A DNA stretch of 64,000 bases, taken from positions 62,001 through 126,000 of the forward strand of contig NZ_FQXN01000002.1 of the NCBI RefSeq assembly GCF_900129985.1. Direction: 5' to 3'. Numbering within the stretch: position 1 is the first letter of the stretch; each line of letters starts with the position of its first letter. The position numbers were made by a program, and so were the translations under genes. The notes beneath the pieces were generated by a model. The model was not told the DNA's origin. It worked only from the letters and a program-made list of their open reading frames with translations, and did not search any database. The DNA comes from Thermosipho atlanticus DSM 15807. Its GTDB lineage: Bacteria; Thermotogota; Thermotogae; Thermotogales; Fervidobacteriaceae. Below, in pieces: positions 45,317-53,503 of the stretch.

Positions 45317-47506
45317 TTATTTTTCTTGTTGTTTTAATTTTTTAACGATAAAGGAGGCAACGTGAATTCCTTTAGTGCCACGTCCAAATCCTGCATCAAG
45401 TCCATTTTCAACGGCAAGATCGTTATTAATCTGGGTTCCTCCAGCGATAATTAATATTTTATCTCTAATACCCTTTTCAACTGCAAGTTCATGTAATTTT
45501 TTCATATTTTGTATATGAACATCGTTATGAGTGATAATCATAGAAGCAAGTATTGCTTTTGCTCCCGTTTCTATCGCTGCATCTATTAACTTTTCAGGTG
45601 GCACACTTGTTCCAAGATACGTGTATTTAATACCATACTTTTCGATTCCGCCGTGCTTTATATCAAGTATTTCCCTTAAGCCAACTGAATGTTCGTCATT
45701 TCCCACTGTTCCTGCAACAACGTGAATTGGGTTGTTTTTTACAAATTCAAATATTTCTTCTTCAGGAAGGGTTTCTGGTTTTTTTGGAATTACTAGTTTA
45801 TCAACTTCAATTTCAAATGGAACTTTTGCCTTTACTTCAATGTACGTTCCTTCAGCTGGATGTAATACGCTTTTGTGAATAATTGTCGGTTCTTCAAGTC
45901 CCAATTTTTCACACATGGTAATTGCAGCAGCTTCTGCAAGTTCTTCAGGAAGGGCAAAAGTCATATCTAATTGTATCCATCCATCTGAGAACCATTCAAC
46001 TTCCGGTTTTATAACGTTTCTTTTTTTCATATCACGGATTTTTTCAAGTCTGATTTTTACATTATCAGTTTCGTCCAATTCATCTATGAATTGAATCTTA
46101 TCTGGATTGTGGAATGTACAACCTCCTATTAAATCACATGGTTTTTCAACACCTTCTGGTAGGTTATTGTACCCGAAATGTTCACAAACTGGTGCCATGT
46201 AATCTTTATCTCTTGGAACGACAGTATTGGCAGCAATTTCACCATCTTTTTTTCTTGCAATACCATCACCTATTCTTTCTGGATAGTATCCATTATCTAC
46301 AAACATACCAGCTTCTAATGCTTCAAAATATCCTCCCATTTCTAAAATTTCTTCAAGCATTAGAATAGCACGCATTTTTAGTTCCCTTACTTTTGTTCTT
46401 ATTTCTTTTTCATCAATTTTTACATACTTTTTCATACCATCTAATGCTATAAGGGTATGTTTTGCTGTTTCAACTCCTCTAATTGAATTTACATGCCAAG
46501 GTACGTTTCTTCCTTCATCTGGAGTGATTGTGGATTGTAAATCTGCAGATGTAAGTCTTGATATTAATGTATTTAAAACGTGAATTCTTGTAGCATCAAA
46601 GAGATCTGATTCTATGTATCTAGTATTCATTTGTGCTCTGAATTTAAAGCCATCAAAAAGTTCCCTTAACGCAACTGCGTATGGAAGATTGTATCTAAAT
46701 TCAGGCATTGGAGAAACAACGGGAGGAACAGTTGAAAGAGCTATGTATTCTTTTCTCATACCAGCTTTAAGTGAATACATACAGTTTATTCCATGTTGTA
46801 CTAGAAGTTCAGGCATTACAGTCCAGGCAAGTTTTGCAGAGGCATTTGCGTTATGAGCACCATCAATTTGGAGCATATTTACAGAGGCCATGATTTTTTT
46901 TGCAACTGCTGCATCTACGAATGATCGAATCGGATTTATACCCCTATACAACACATTGTATTGGGGGTCCTGATGTGCGCCATTAACTCCTTCTTCGGCA
47001 AAAAGAACAGCAATTTCAGGACCAGCAACACCTGAAACATAACTATGAAAATTAATTGGCCTTCCAACTTCTTCTTCAATTAAATCAAGAGCTTTTCTTG
47101 TTGCACGAAGTTGTTTTCTTGTAATGGGAATTCCTCCAACACCTTCAGGTGTACCTTCTATGAGGCTGTCGTAATGAGATTGTCCCAGGGTTCTAATAAC
47201 CATAATATGATCTGCGCCATGCCAAGCAGCCATTCTCATTCTTCTAATATCATCCTCAAATCGTCCAGATGCAATTTCAGAAGTTATTATAACGTCTGGT
47301 TGAGGATCAATATTACCAAAATAATGGGCAGCTGGTAAGGGGATTGAATTTTTCAAATTTTCACTTACTTGGTAATATTCGTATTCTCCTATTTTGGAAC
47401 CATCTGGAAGGTGTTTTCTCCAAGTCCATCCCTTTCTTTTGGGCCTATATTTATCAAGGTCTTTTAAAATTTCATCTATATCAATTTGTTTTTTTGGATC
47501 AAGCAT
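45317..47506 (-). CDS. oraE: D-ornithine 4,5-aminomutase, large (B12/PLP) subunit
   Basis: A 729-residue subunit of the coenzyme-B12- and PLP-dependent mutase that converts D-ornithine to 2,4-diaminopentanoate. The N-terminal TIM-barrel part includes TRKQLRATRKALDLIEEEVG and INCMYSLKAGMRKEY. The C-terminal cobalamin domain has the base-off DxHxxG motif NDEHSVG (D604, H606, G609), followed eleven residues after the histidine by K617 in DIKHGG, the spacing of the PLP lysine in the Clostridium enzyme, and by AGGTQINNDLAVENGLDAGF. It is last in ord-ortA-ortB-oraS-oraE and overlaps oraS by eight bases. It acts with OraS in the cytosol. Confidence 0.95.
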   Translation of the reverse strand: MLDPKKQIDIDEILKDLDKYRPKRKGWTWRKHLPDGSKIGEYEYYQVSENLKNSIPLPAAHYFGNIDPQPDVIITSEIASGRFEDDIRRMRMAAWHGADHIMVIRTLGQSHYDSLIEGTPEGVGGIPITRKQLRATRKALDLIEEEVGRPINFHSYVSGVAGPEIAVLFAEEGVNGAHQDPQYNVLYRGINPIRSFVDAAVAKKIMASVNMLQIDGAHNANASAKLAWTVMPELLVQHGINCMYSLKAGMRKEYIALSTVPPVVSPMPEFRYNLPYAVALRELFDGFKFRAQMNTRYIESDLFDATRIHVLNTLISRLTSADLQSTITPDEGRNVPWHVNSIRGVETAKHTLIALDGMKKYVKIDEKEIRTKVRELKMRAILMLEEILEMGGYFEALEAGMFVDNGYYPERIGDGIARKKDGEIAANTVVPRDKDYMAPVCEHFGYNNLPEGVEKPCDLIGGCTFHNPDKIQFIDELDETDNVKIRLEKIRDMKKRNVIKPEVEWFSDGWIQLDMTFALPEELAEAAAITMCEKLGLEEPTIIHKSVLHPAEGTYIEVKAKVPFEIEVDKLVIPKKPETLPEEEIFEFVKNNPIHVVAGTVGNDEHSVGLREILDIKHGGIEKYGIKYTYLGTSVPPEKLIDAAIETGAKAILASMIITHNDVHIQNMKKLHELAVEKGIRDKILIIAGGTQINNDLAVENGLDAGFGRGTKGIHVASFIVKKLKQQEK

Positions 47507-47873
47507 CTTTCTTCACCCCTTTGAAAATCCTATCTACATCTTCCCAATGTTTTCCTTCAATAAGCTGTCTCCCAGCTTCAATGATATCCAAATTTTTTTC
47601 TTTTGCTATTCTCCAAACAATGTGTCCTGCGCCTTTTGAAAGTAAATCTCTTTGAAAAATCATATCAACCAATTTTTTTGTCTCAATGCTGTTAAACCCC
47701 ATTCTTAAGAGTACGGATCTCTCAACAGAGGGGGATGTATGAGTCTCAGCTAATTTTATTAGAGGTTCAACAACTTTTTCAACGAGATGCCAAAAATATT
47801 GGTTTAATTCTTCATCAGTCATTTTTTGTAAATGTTTACTTCTTTCCTGAAAATCATCTTTTCTAGGTTTCAA
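47499..47873 (-). CDS. oraS: D-ornithine 4,5-aminomutase, small subunit
   Basis: A 124-residue helical protein: RSKHLQKMTDEELNQYFWHL, THTSPSVERSVLLRMGFNSI, LLSKGAGHIVWRIAKEKNLD, the OraS family pattern. It forms the heterotetramer with OraE. Its stop overlaps the oraE start and its start overlaps the ortB end by four bases (ATGA type), so the three genes are translationally coupled. Confidence 0.93.
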   Translation of the reverse strand: MKPRKDDFQERSKHLQKMTDEELNQYFWHLVEKVVEPLIKLAETHTSPSVERSVLLRMGFNSIETKKLVDMIFQRDLLSKGAGHIVWRIAKEKNLDIIEAGRQLIEGKHWEDVDRIFKGVKKDA

Positions 47874-49294
47874 TTTTCTTCACCTCCAAGGAATTCACTA
47901 ATAAATTGTTTTATTTTTTCTTCAGTTGTATTTGTATCTTCTGCCATGAATTTTATTTCTTCATTTGTGAAATTCTTTTTGTTGTATCTTTTTATAACTT
48001 CTTTTACGTAACTCCTTCTAACATCGTCCATATTAAGTTCAATATATCCAATTTGAGAGGGGTGTTCTGGTATAACGATTCTTTTACCTGGAATATCCTC
48101 TTTAATTGGATCGCCACGTTTTATTTCCATCCCCATTTTTTTTGCAAATGTAAGTTGGGCAGAGGGAAGTTTTCCTGCGCCCGTGTATTCGGTTTCGTTT
48201 ACAACAATTACTTTATCATCATCCATTTCAAGAGCAAGAGCAAATGCCGCTGCAAGAGACGTATTTCCAGCTGGTCCCCTTTGCATACCCTCAAGTTGAG
48301 CGAGCATCTCAGTTATATAAAATACTTCTCCTTGAGTTACAAGAAGATATCTATCCATATATCTCAGAGCTCTTGCAGCATTTTTTGGAACATCCGATCT
48401 ATCTGGAAAGGTTGCAAATGGAATGCCAAAACCTGTATGTCCAGTTGTAAAATATTTTTTATTAAAATCATTGTCACTTGCCATGTGGAGACCTTTCAGG
48501 TTAACACTTGCAGCGATTATTTCTGTATCAATTGCCCCAGCTTTTTTCAGTCCACGGGCCGTTCCGGTTAAAATTCCACCGCCTGCGTGGGTAATTACAA
48601 CTGCATCTGGATATTTACCTACTAATTCTTTGGTTTGAATTGCAATTTCGTATCCCAAAGTTTCTACTCCGGCAATTGCATACGGTGTATAAAGAGAAGC
48701 ATTGAAGAAACCAGTTTCTTCAAGTAAAACAAGGGTGTAATAGAAAAGTTCAGGTCCAACGGTTAATTGAACAACTTCCGCACCATATGCTTCACATGCT
48801 CTGCCTTTTTCGAGTATTTCTGGTTGACCAATCCATCTACTATCATAGCATTCCTGTGTAATTATGCATTTTAACCCTCTTTTTGCTGCTTGAGAAGCAA
48901 CGGCAGCACCATAGTTACCACTAGTTGCTGCGATAACTCCCTTGTATCCATGTTTTTGAGCGTGATACACACTGACAGAAGCTCTTCTGTCTTTGTAGCT
49001 GCCAGACGGGTTCGTTGCTTCATCTTTAACAAAAATTCTTGCACCTTTTCCCTTTTGAGCAATTTTCTTAATCAATCTATTTATTTGTTTTAATTCAACA
49101 AGTGTAGTGTTTCCAACTCCTGTTTCTGCTTGTATTTCTCTTACTTTATCTAAGGAGTATCCCACTTCTTCCATCATTTGTTCATAATCAAATGCAAGTT
49201 CTGAACTCATAAATTTTTCATAATCTATTCCAACGGCTTTTTTCATTATTTCATTTTTTCTTGCTAAGACAGCCTCGTATGATATGTCACGCAT
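47870..49294 (-). CDS. ortB: 2-amino-4-oxopentanoate thiolase, beta subunit
   Basis: A 474-residue fold-type II PLP protein. GGTGAT before ATG 49294 (MRDISYEAVLARKNEIMKKA) is preferred over GTG 49303. The PLP lysine lies in ATNPSGSYKDRRASVSVYHA, followed by AATSGNYGAAVASQAAKRGL; HAGGGILTGTARGLKKAG is the phosphate-binding glycine loop. In the ornithine pathway OrtAB cleaves 2-amino-4-oxopentanoate with CoA to give alanine and acetyl-CoA. The sequence resembles threonine synthases, but the operon context decides the role. Confidence 0.93.
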   Translation of the reverse strand: MRDISYEAVLARKNEIMKKAVGIDYEKFMSSELAFDYEQMMEEVGYSLDKVREIQAETGVGNTTLVELKQINRLIKKIAQKGKGARIFVKDEATNPSGSYKDRRASVSVYHAQKHGYKGVIAATSGNYGAAVASQAAKRGLKCIITQECYDSRWIGQPEILEKGRACEAYGAEVVQLTVGPELFYYTLVLLEETGFFNASLYTPYAIAGVETLGYEIAIQTKELVGKYPDAVVITHAGGGILTGTARGLKKAGAIDTEIIAASVNLKGLHMASDNDFNKKYFTTGHTGFGIPFATFPDRSDVPKNAARALRYMDRYLLVTQGEVFYITEMLAQLEGMQRGPAGNTSLAAAFALALEMDDDKVIVVNETEYTGAGKLPSAQLTFAKKMGMEIKRGDPIKEDIPGKRIVIPEHPSQIGYIELNMDDVRRSYVKEVIKRYNKKNFTNEEIKFMAEDTNTTEEKIKQFISEFLGGEEN

Positions 49295-49595
49295 TGTTAT
49301 CACCTTCTAAAATCTTTCTCAGTTCAATACCAATAGTTATTAATTCAGGAACGGGTTCACCAAAGTCATGTTCATATTTTGGATTAATTGCTACAAGTTT
49401 TCCTTTGATCCTACGCCCTATCAAAGTTTCAATTTCAACTTCTTCACCTAATTTTGCTGTCTCATTTATTAAAAAACCTTTTACCCTCATTTCAAGGGGA
49501 ACTTTTTTTGTATCATTAGGTAGCGAAGCAGTTCTTTCCTCGGGTTTAAGTAACGTTTTTTGGATTTGTACCCAATCACCCTTTTTGGCTTCCAT
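49287..49595 (-). CDS. ortA: 2-amino-4-oxopentanoate thiolase, alpha subunit
   Basis: A 102-residue protein: KKGDWVQIQKTLLKPEERTA, NDTKKVPLEMRVKGFLINET, EIETLIGRRIKGKLVAINPK and YEHDFGEPVPELITIGIELR, the OrtA family. It is the small partner of OrtB. GAGGTGAT precedes ATG 49595; it lies nine bases after ord and overlaps ortB. Confidence 0.92.
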   Translation of the reverse strand: MEAKKGDWVQIQKTLLKPEERTASLPNDTKKVPLEMRVKGFLINETAKLGEEVEIETLIGRRIKGKLVAINPKYEHDFGEPVPELITIGIELRKILEGDNNA

Positions 49596-49604
49596 TCTAT
49601 CACC

Positions 49605-50612
49605 TCATTTGATTGAAAGGATCGACCTTGGTACTGGCAAGTCTGCCATTGATTTTAAACCAGGTTCTGCATTTACAACAATTGGTATCATATTAGTTGC
49701 AATGGCAATTGTTGCTTTTCCACCTGGAATCTCCGGTTTTATTGCAAGTTTTATATCAGGATCTCCGTAAATTTCAATATAATCTCCAGTTTCAACACCT
49801 TCAAGGTGTGGGTGAATTTGTTGAGGATGTTGCATTTCTATAACTACCTCGTCGTCTATGTATGCTTTTGCAGAATGGTTACAACCAGCAACCATTCCAG
49901 GTTCCACCTTTACTACAGGTGTTTCCCTGTGAACCTTTGAAATAATTGGTTTTCTTTCCTGCTCTATTTTAGTAATGTTCCATCCAAGTGCTTTTGCAAT
50001 CATCATGATACTTTGTGGAAATCCTATGTGTCCTACAATTTTTCCATTTTTTAACCCTTCTTCAAATTCTTCTGGTGTTGTTCCAACACCCTGAGTTTCC
50101 ATAACGGTTTTACCGAATGGTGAAAGATCATTTATTCTCCTTGCAACAATTTTATTAACTTTGTTGCACACGCCAGTTAATGCAATAATTAATGTGTCTA
50201 ATACAAAACCAGGGTTTACACCTGTTCCAAGAATTGTGACACCGTATCTTTTTGCAAGACTATCTAAATACATAGATTCTTTGATGTGTGAATCAAAAGG
50301 ATATGCCATTTCTTCAGCTATAGTTATTACATTGCAGTGGTTTTTCACTGCATATTCAATTTGTGGTAGAACATCCTTAACAAAAGAAGATGTAGCAATT
50401 ACAACTAAATCAGGATTTGTTTTTTCTATTATTTCTTTGTTATCAGAAACTACAATTCCAATTTTTTCCATTTGTAAAATTTCCCCTACATCTTTTCCGA
50501 TAAATTCTTGATTTAAATCTATTACGCCAACAAGTTCTAAATTTTTACTTTCAATAACATTTTTAGCAATTCCTTTTCCCATTGCTCCAAATCCCCAACT
50601 AACTATTCTCAT
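49605..50612 (-). CDS. ord: 2,4-diaminopentanoate dehydrogenase
   Basis: A 335-residue NAD(P)-dependent enzyme that oxidatively deaminates 2,4-diaminopentanoate to 2-amino-4-oxopentanoate. GGAGGT (50620-50625) marks ATG 50612; an in-frame upstream ATG at 50645 has no such site. The Rossmann motif is [24 protein letters not shown]-like features are [20 protein letters not shown] and [18 protein letters not shown]. It is the first gene of the operon. A 22-bp palindrome lies about 85 bases upstream. No ornithine racemase gene is in the operon, although the mutase needs the D-form. Confidence 0.94.
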   Translation of the reverse strand: MRIVSWGFGAMGKGIAKNVIESKNLELVGVIDLNQEFIGKDVGEILQMEKIGIVVSDNKEIIEKTNPDLVVIATSSFVKDVLPQIEYAVKNHCNVITIAEEMAYPFDSHIKESMYLDSLAKRYGVTILGTGVNPGFVLDTLIIALTGVCNKVNKIVARRINDLSPFGKTVMETQGVGTTPEEFEEGLKNGKIVGHIGFPQSIMMIAKALGWNITKIEQERKPIISKVHRETPVVKVEPGMVAGCNHSAKAYIDDEVVIEMQHPQQIHPHLEGVETGDYIEIYGDPDIKLAIKPEIPGGKATIAIATNMIPIVVNAEPGLKSMADLPVPRSILSIK

Positions 50613-50693
50613 ATCTTTTACCTCCTTGTTTTTATAACATTCCAACTTAATGGTATCATGTAATTTAAAAGTTTTCCATCTTGTTTAAATTCA

Positions 50694-50715
50694 ATTAATT
50701 TTACGTAAAATTAAT
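50694..50715. promoter_or_regulatory. 22-bp perfect palindrome upstream of ord
   Basis: ATTAATTTTAC (50694-50704) and its exact reverse complement GTAAAATTAAT (50705-50715). It lies in the divergent region between ord (minus) and the S9 peptidase (plus) and could be the operator for the ornithine operon. AT-rich palindromes do arise by chance here, but 22 perfect bases are unusual. Confidence 0.5.
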
Positions 50716-50810
50716 GAAGTGAAAAAAATATCATTATGCACGTTTTTATAAAAGTATGCGTTAGTATGCTTTAAAATGTAATTTCAAAGTAAGTTAGTTA
50801 TACGAACCAT

Positions 50811-50840
50811 TTGGTTTTTAAGTAGCAAAAGAGTTATAAT
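50811..50840 (+). promoter_or_regulatory. candidate promoter of the S9 peptidase
   Basis: TTGGTT (50811-50816), 18 bases, TATAAT (50835-50840), 32 bases before the ATG. A small inverted repeat AACCA/TGGTT (50805-50816) overlaps the -35 box. Confidence 0.6.
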
Positions 50841-50871
50841 ATCTACGAGTATGTTTTAAAGGGGGGAGAAT

Positions 50872-52872
50872 ATGGAAAAGTTATTAGTATCGGATTTATT
50901 AAAATTTACATTTCTTTCTGGAATTTCTATTTCTCCGGATGGTAGATTTTTAGGTTATGTAGTTCACAAAATGGATAGCGAAGAGAATAAATATATATCA
51001 AACATATGGATTTACGACATGAAAGATGGGAAAAATTTCCAACTTACATCATTTGGGCAAGAAAGTAATTTTATATGGCTTGATAATGAAACACTTCTTT
51101 TTCCTGGAGTAAGAAATGAAAAAGATAAAAAAAGAAAGGAAAATGGTGAGATTTTTACTTCTTTTTACAAAATAAAAGTAAATGGAGGAGAAGCCACAAA
51201 GGCATTTGAAGTTCCGTATATAGTTAGAAGAATAAAAAAATTAGATAATGATAGGTTTATACTGTTAGCTATGTACGATAGAAGAATACCTGATTTTTCT
51301 AAAATAGATGAAAAAGAAAAACAAGAAGTATTAAAAAAACTGAAAGAAGAAAAAGATTACGAAGTTTTAGATGAAATTCCATTTTGGTTTAATGGAGTTG
51401 GTTTTACAAACAAAAAAAGAGAGAGATTGTATATTTACTTTCAAAAGGAAAATAAGCTTGAACCTATTACAGATGAATTAACCAGTGTAAGTCATTTTGA
51501 CATATCAAAAGATAAAAAAAGTATTCTTTATATTTCCAATAGATATAGCGATAAAATGGAAATAAGGTCTGATTTAAATATTTATTATTTCGAAGGAAAA
51601 AGGTTTGAAACATTAACACATAAAGAACCTTTCAATTATATTTACGCATATTTTTTAGGTGATTCCATAATTTTTGCTGGAACTGATATGAAAAAATTTG
51701 GTATCAATGAAAATCCAAAGTTTTACATGTTAAATCCCCTTACAAAAGATGTTAAACTTTTAACACCTAATTTTGATCTGAGTGTATGGAATAGTGTGGG
51801 TTCAGATGTTAGATATGGTTCAAGCATAAATGCAAAAGTTGACGGAAAGTACTTATACTTTATTACAACCGAATGGAACAGTTCGTACCTAAATAGAATT
51901 GATGAGAATGGAAAGATAGAAAAATTAACAAAAAAAGGTGGTTCGATTGATGGATTTGATGTAAAGGAAGGGAAAATTTTCTTTATCGGTTTAAAAGATT
52001 ACAAGTTACAAGAATTGTATAAATTGGATTTGAATGAGGAAGAAAAGCAAATTACTACGTTTAACGAATGGGTAATAACTAAAAAACATATTTCAAAGCC
52101 AGAAAGATTTACATTTTTAGCAGGCGATGGTACGGAACTTGAAGGTTGGATAATTAAGCCAATTAATTTTGATGCTAGTAAAAAATATCCAGCAATTTTA
52201 GATATACATGGTGGTCCGAAAACTGTGTATGGAGAGGTGTTTTTTCATGAAATGCAGGTTTGGGCAAATGAAGGCTATGTTGTAATGTTTACAAATCCAA
52301 GGGGAAGTGATGGAAGAGGGAGTAAATTTGCAGATATCAGAGGAAAGTATGGAAGAATCGACTACGACGATTTAATGAAATTTGTCGAAGAAGTGTTAAG
52401 AAGATATCCGTTTGTTGATGAAAACCGTTTAGGAGTAACAGGTGGTTCATACGGTGGCTTTATGACCAACTGGATTATAGGCCATACAGATAAGTTTAAA
52501 GCGGCGGTATCACAAAGAAGTATAGCAAATTGGATTTCGAAATTTGGGACAACAGACATAGGATATTATTTTGTTGAGGATCAACATGCTGCAACTCCAT
52601 GGAGTGATTTTGAAAAACTTTGGTGGCATTCTCCAATGAAATATGCAGACAGAGTAAAAACTCCAACATTGTTTATTCATTCTGATGAGGATTACAGATG
52701 TTGGCTTGCGGAAGGAATACAAATGTTTACTTCATTAAAATATTTTGGTATAGATTCAAAACTTGTAATATTTAAAGGAGAAAATCATAACTTAAGTAGA
52801 GGTGGAAAACCTAAACATAGAATAAGAAGGTTACAGGAAATTACAAGTTGGTTCAATAAATATTTAAGATAA
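50872..52872 (+). CDS. S9 family peptidase (acylaminoacyl-peptidase type)
   Basis: A 666-residue cytosolic serine peptidase with no signal peptide, behind GGGGGGAG. The N-terminal two thirds form a WD40-like/TolB beta-propeller (ISPDGRFLGYVVHKMD near the start). The C-terminal alpha/beta hydrolase has DIHGGPKTVYGEVFF, TNPRGSDGRGSKFADIRG, the nucleophile GGSYGGFMTNW (S526), the acid in HSDEDYRCW (D607) and the histidine in KGENHNLSRGG (H639). These enzymes trim peptides. A decayed copy of its 3' part lies at 56051-56255, and its own terminator looks degraded, see findings. Confidence 0.95.
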   Translation: MEKLLVSDLLKFTFLSGISISPDGRFLGYVVHKMDSEENKYISNIWIYDMKDGKNFQLTSFGQESNFIWLDNETLLFPGVRNEKDKKRKENGEIFTSFYKIKVNGGEATKAFEVPYIVRRIKKLDNDRFILLAMYDRRIPDFSKIDEKEKQEVLKKLKEEKDYEVLDEIPFWFNGVGFTNKKRERLYIYFQKENKLEPITDELTSVSHFDISKDKKSILYISNRYSDKMEIRSDLNIYYFEGKRFETLTHKEPFNYIYAYFLGDSIIFAGTDMKKFGINENPKFYMLNPLTKDVKLLTPNFDLSVWNSVGSDVRYGSSINAKVDGKYLYFITTEWNSSYLNRIDENGKIEKLTKKGGSIDGFDVKEGKIFFIGLKDYKLQELYKLDLNEEEKQITTFNEWVITKKHISKPERFTFLAGDGTELEGWIIKPINFDASKKYPAILDIHGGPKTVYGEVFFHEMQVWANEGYVVMFTNPRGSDGRGSKFADIRGKYGRIDYDDLMKFVEEVLRRYPFVDENRLGVTGGSYGGFMTNWIIGHTDKFKAAVSQRSIANWISKFGTTDIGYYFVEDQHAATPWSDFEKLWWHSPMKYADRVKTPTLFIHSDEDYRCWLAEGIQMFTSLKYFGIDSKLVIFKGENHNLSRGGKPKHRIRRLQEITSWFNKYLR

Positions 52873-52945
52873 CTTTAGAATGAAGAATGTAATAACTAGA
52901 AAAAATGGCGCTCCAGAAAAGCACTATATCCGAGAAAAGAAACAA

Positions 52946-52993
52946 AAAAACACCCCCGGAGTGGCAAGATAAAAGCGAGAAGGGGGTGTTTTT
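52946..52993 (+). terminator. long-loop hairpin, possible terminator
   Basis: AAAAACACCCCC (52946-52957) pairs with GGGGGTGTTTTT (52982-52993), loop of 24 bases. It follows the S9 gene after a degraded first terminator and precedes the IS remnant, so it may now terminate the S9 transcript. Confidence 0.65.
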
Positions 52994-52994
52994 C

Positions 52995-53445
52995 ATTAGC
53001 AAAAAAGAGATAGATCAAAAAAAGGAAACATTTGAAGAAAAAATTAAAGGAATATATTTCAAATACAAATGTATTTACAAGTATCGTTACGTAACAATTG
53101 TATTGTGAAAGGAAAAGAAAACAATAAACCACAAAAAAGTTTACAGATTAATGAAAGAAATGAGCCTTTGTGCAAGGGTACAAAAGAAACTTTAGAAGCA
53201 AAAGAGCATGAGAAAAATTTGTAAGTGATATAGCAGAGATTAAAACAAAAAGAAAGAAATTTGTACTTGACGGTGATTCAAGACATATTAAAGAAGAATT
53301 GGTAAAGATACATGTGGAAAAGACAAAAGAAGAATACAAGAGGTTGATATCAGAATACATAAGATTTTACAATGAATAGATATTTCAAAAAAGATTGAAA
53401 AACATGGCTTCGGTAGAATTCTGAAGCCATGTCTTTTGAAATATT
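52995..53445 (+). mobile_element. IS3-family (IS150-like) transposase remnant
   Basis: Broken coding sequence of an IS3-type OrfB. One frame reads EKIKGIYFKYKCIYKYRYVT then TIVL, a stop, and KEKKTINHKKVYRLMKEMSL then CARVQKK, the HTH_21 region. After a frame change, EKFVSDIAEIKTKRKKFVLD matches the first aspartate region of the DDE catalytic core. KEEYKRLISEYIRFYNE then FQKRLKNMASVEF matches the C-terminal end. Most of the catalytic core between them is deleted, and several stops and frameshifts are present. No clear terminal inverted repeats or target duplication can be recognised. Confidence 0.8.
53402..53438. terminator. hairpin at the end of the IS remnant
   Basis: ACATGGCTTC (53402-53411) pairs perfectly with GAAGCCATGT (53423-53432), followed by CTTTT. 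It could end transcription from either side, including the convergent phosphatase gene. Confidence 0.6.
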
Positions 53446-53503
53446 AATAGTTTCTTTTTTTATTTGTCCCGCTTGTGGGGGTAAGTTCAGTTCGGAAAAT
53501 TAT

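Noticed and set aside
47906-48571. 221-codon plus-strand frame
   Set aside because: Antisense shadow of ortB with Cys/Phe-rich translation; no ribosome binding site.
52905-53108. 67-codon plus-strand gene
   Set aside because: It runs through a degraded terminator and a hairpin and then into the IS3 remnant; it is not a separate gene.
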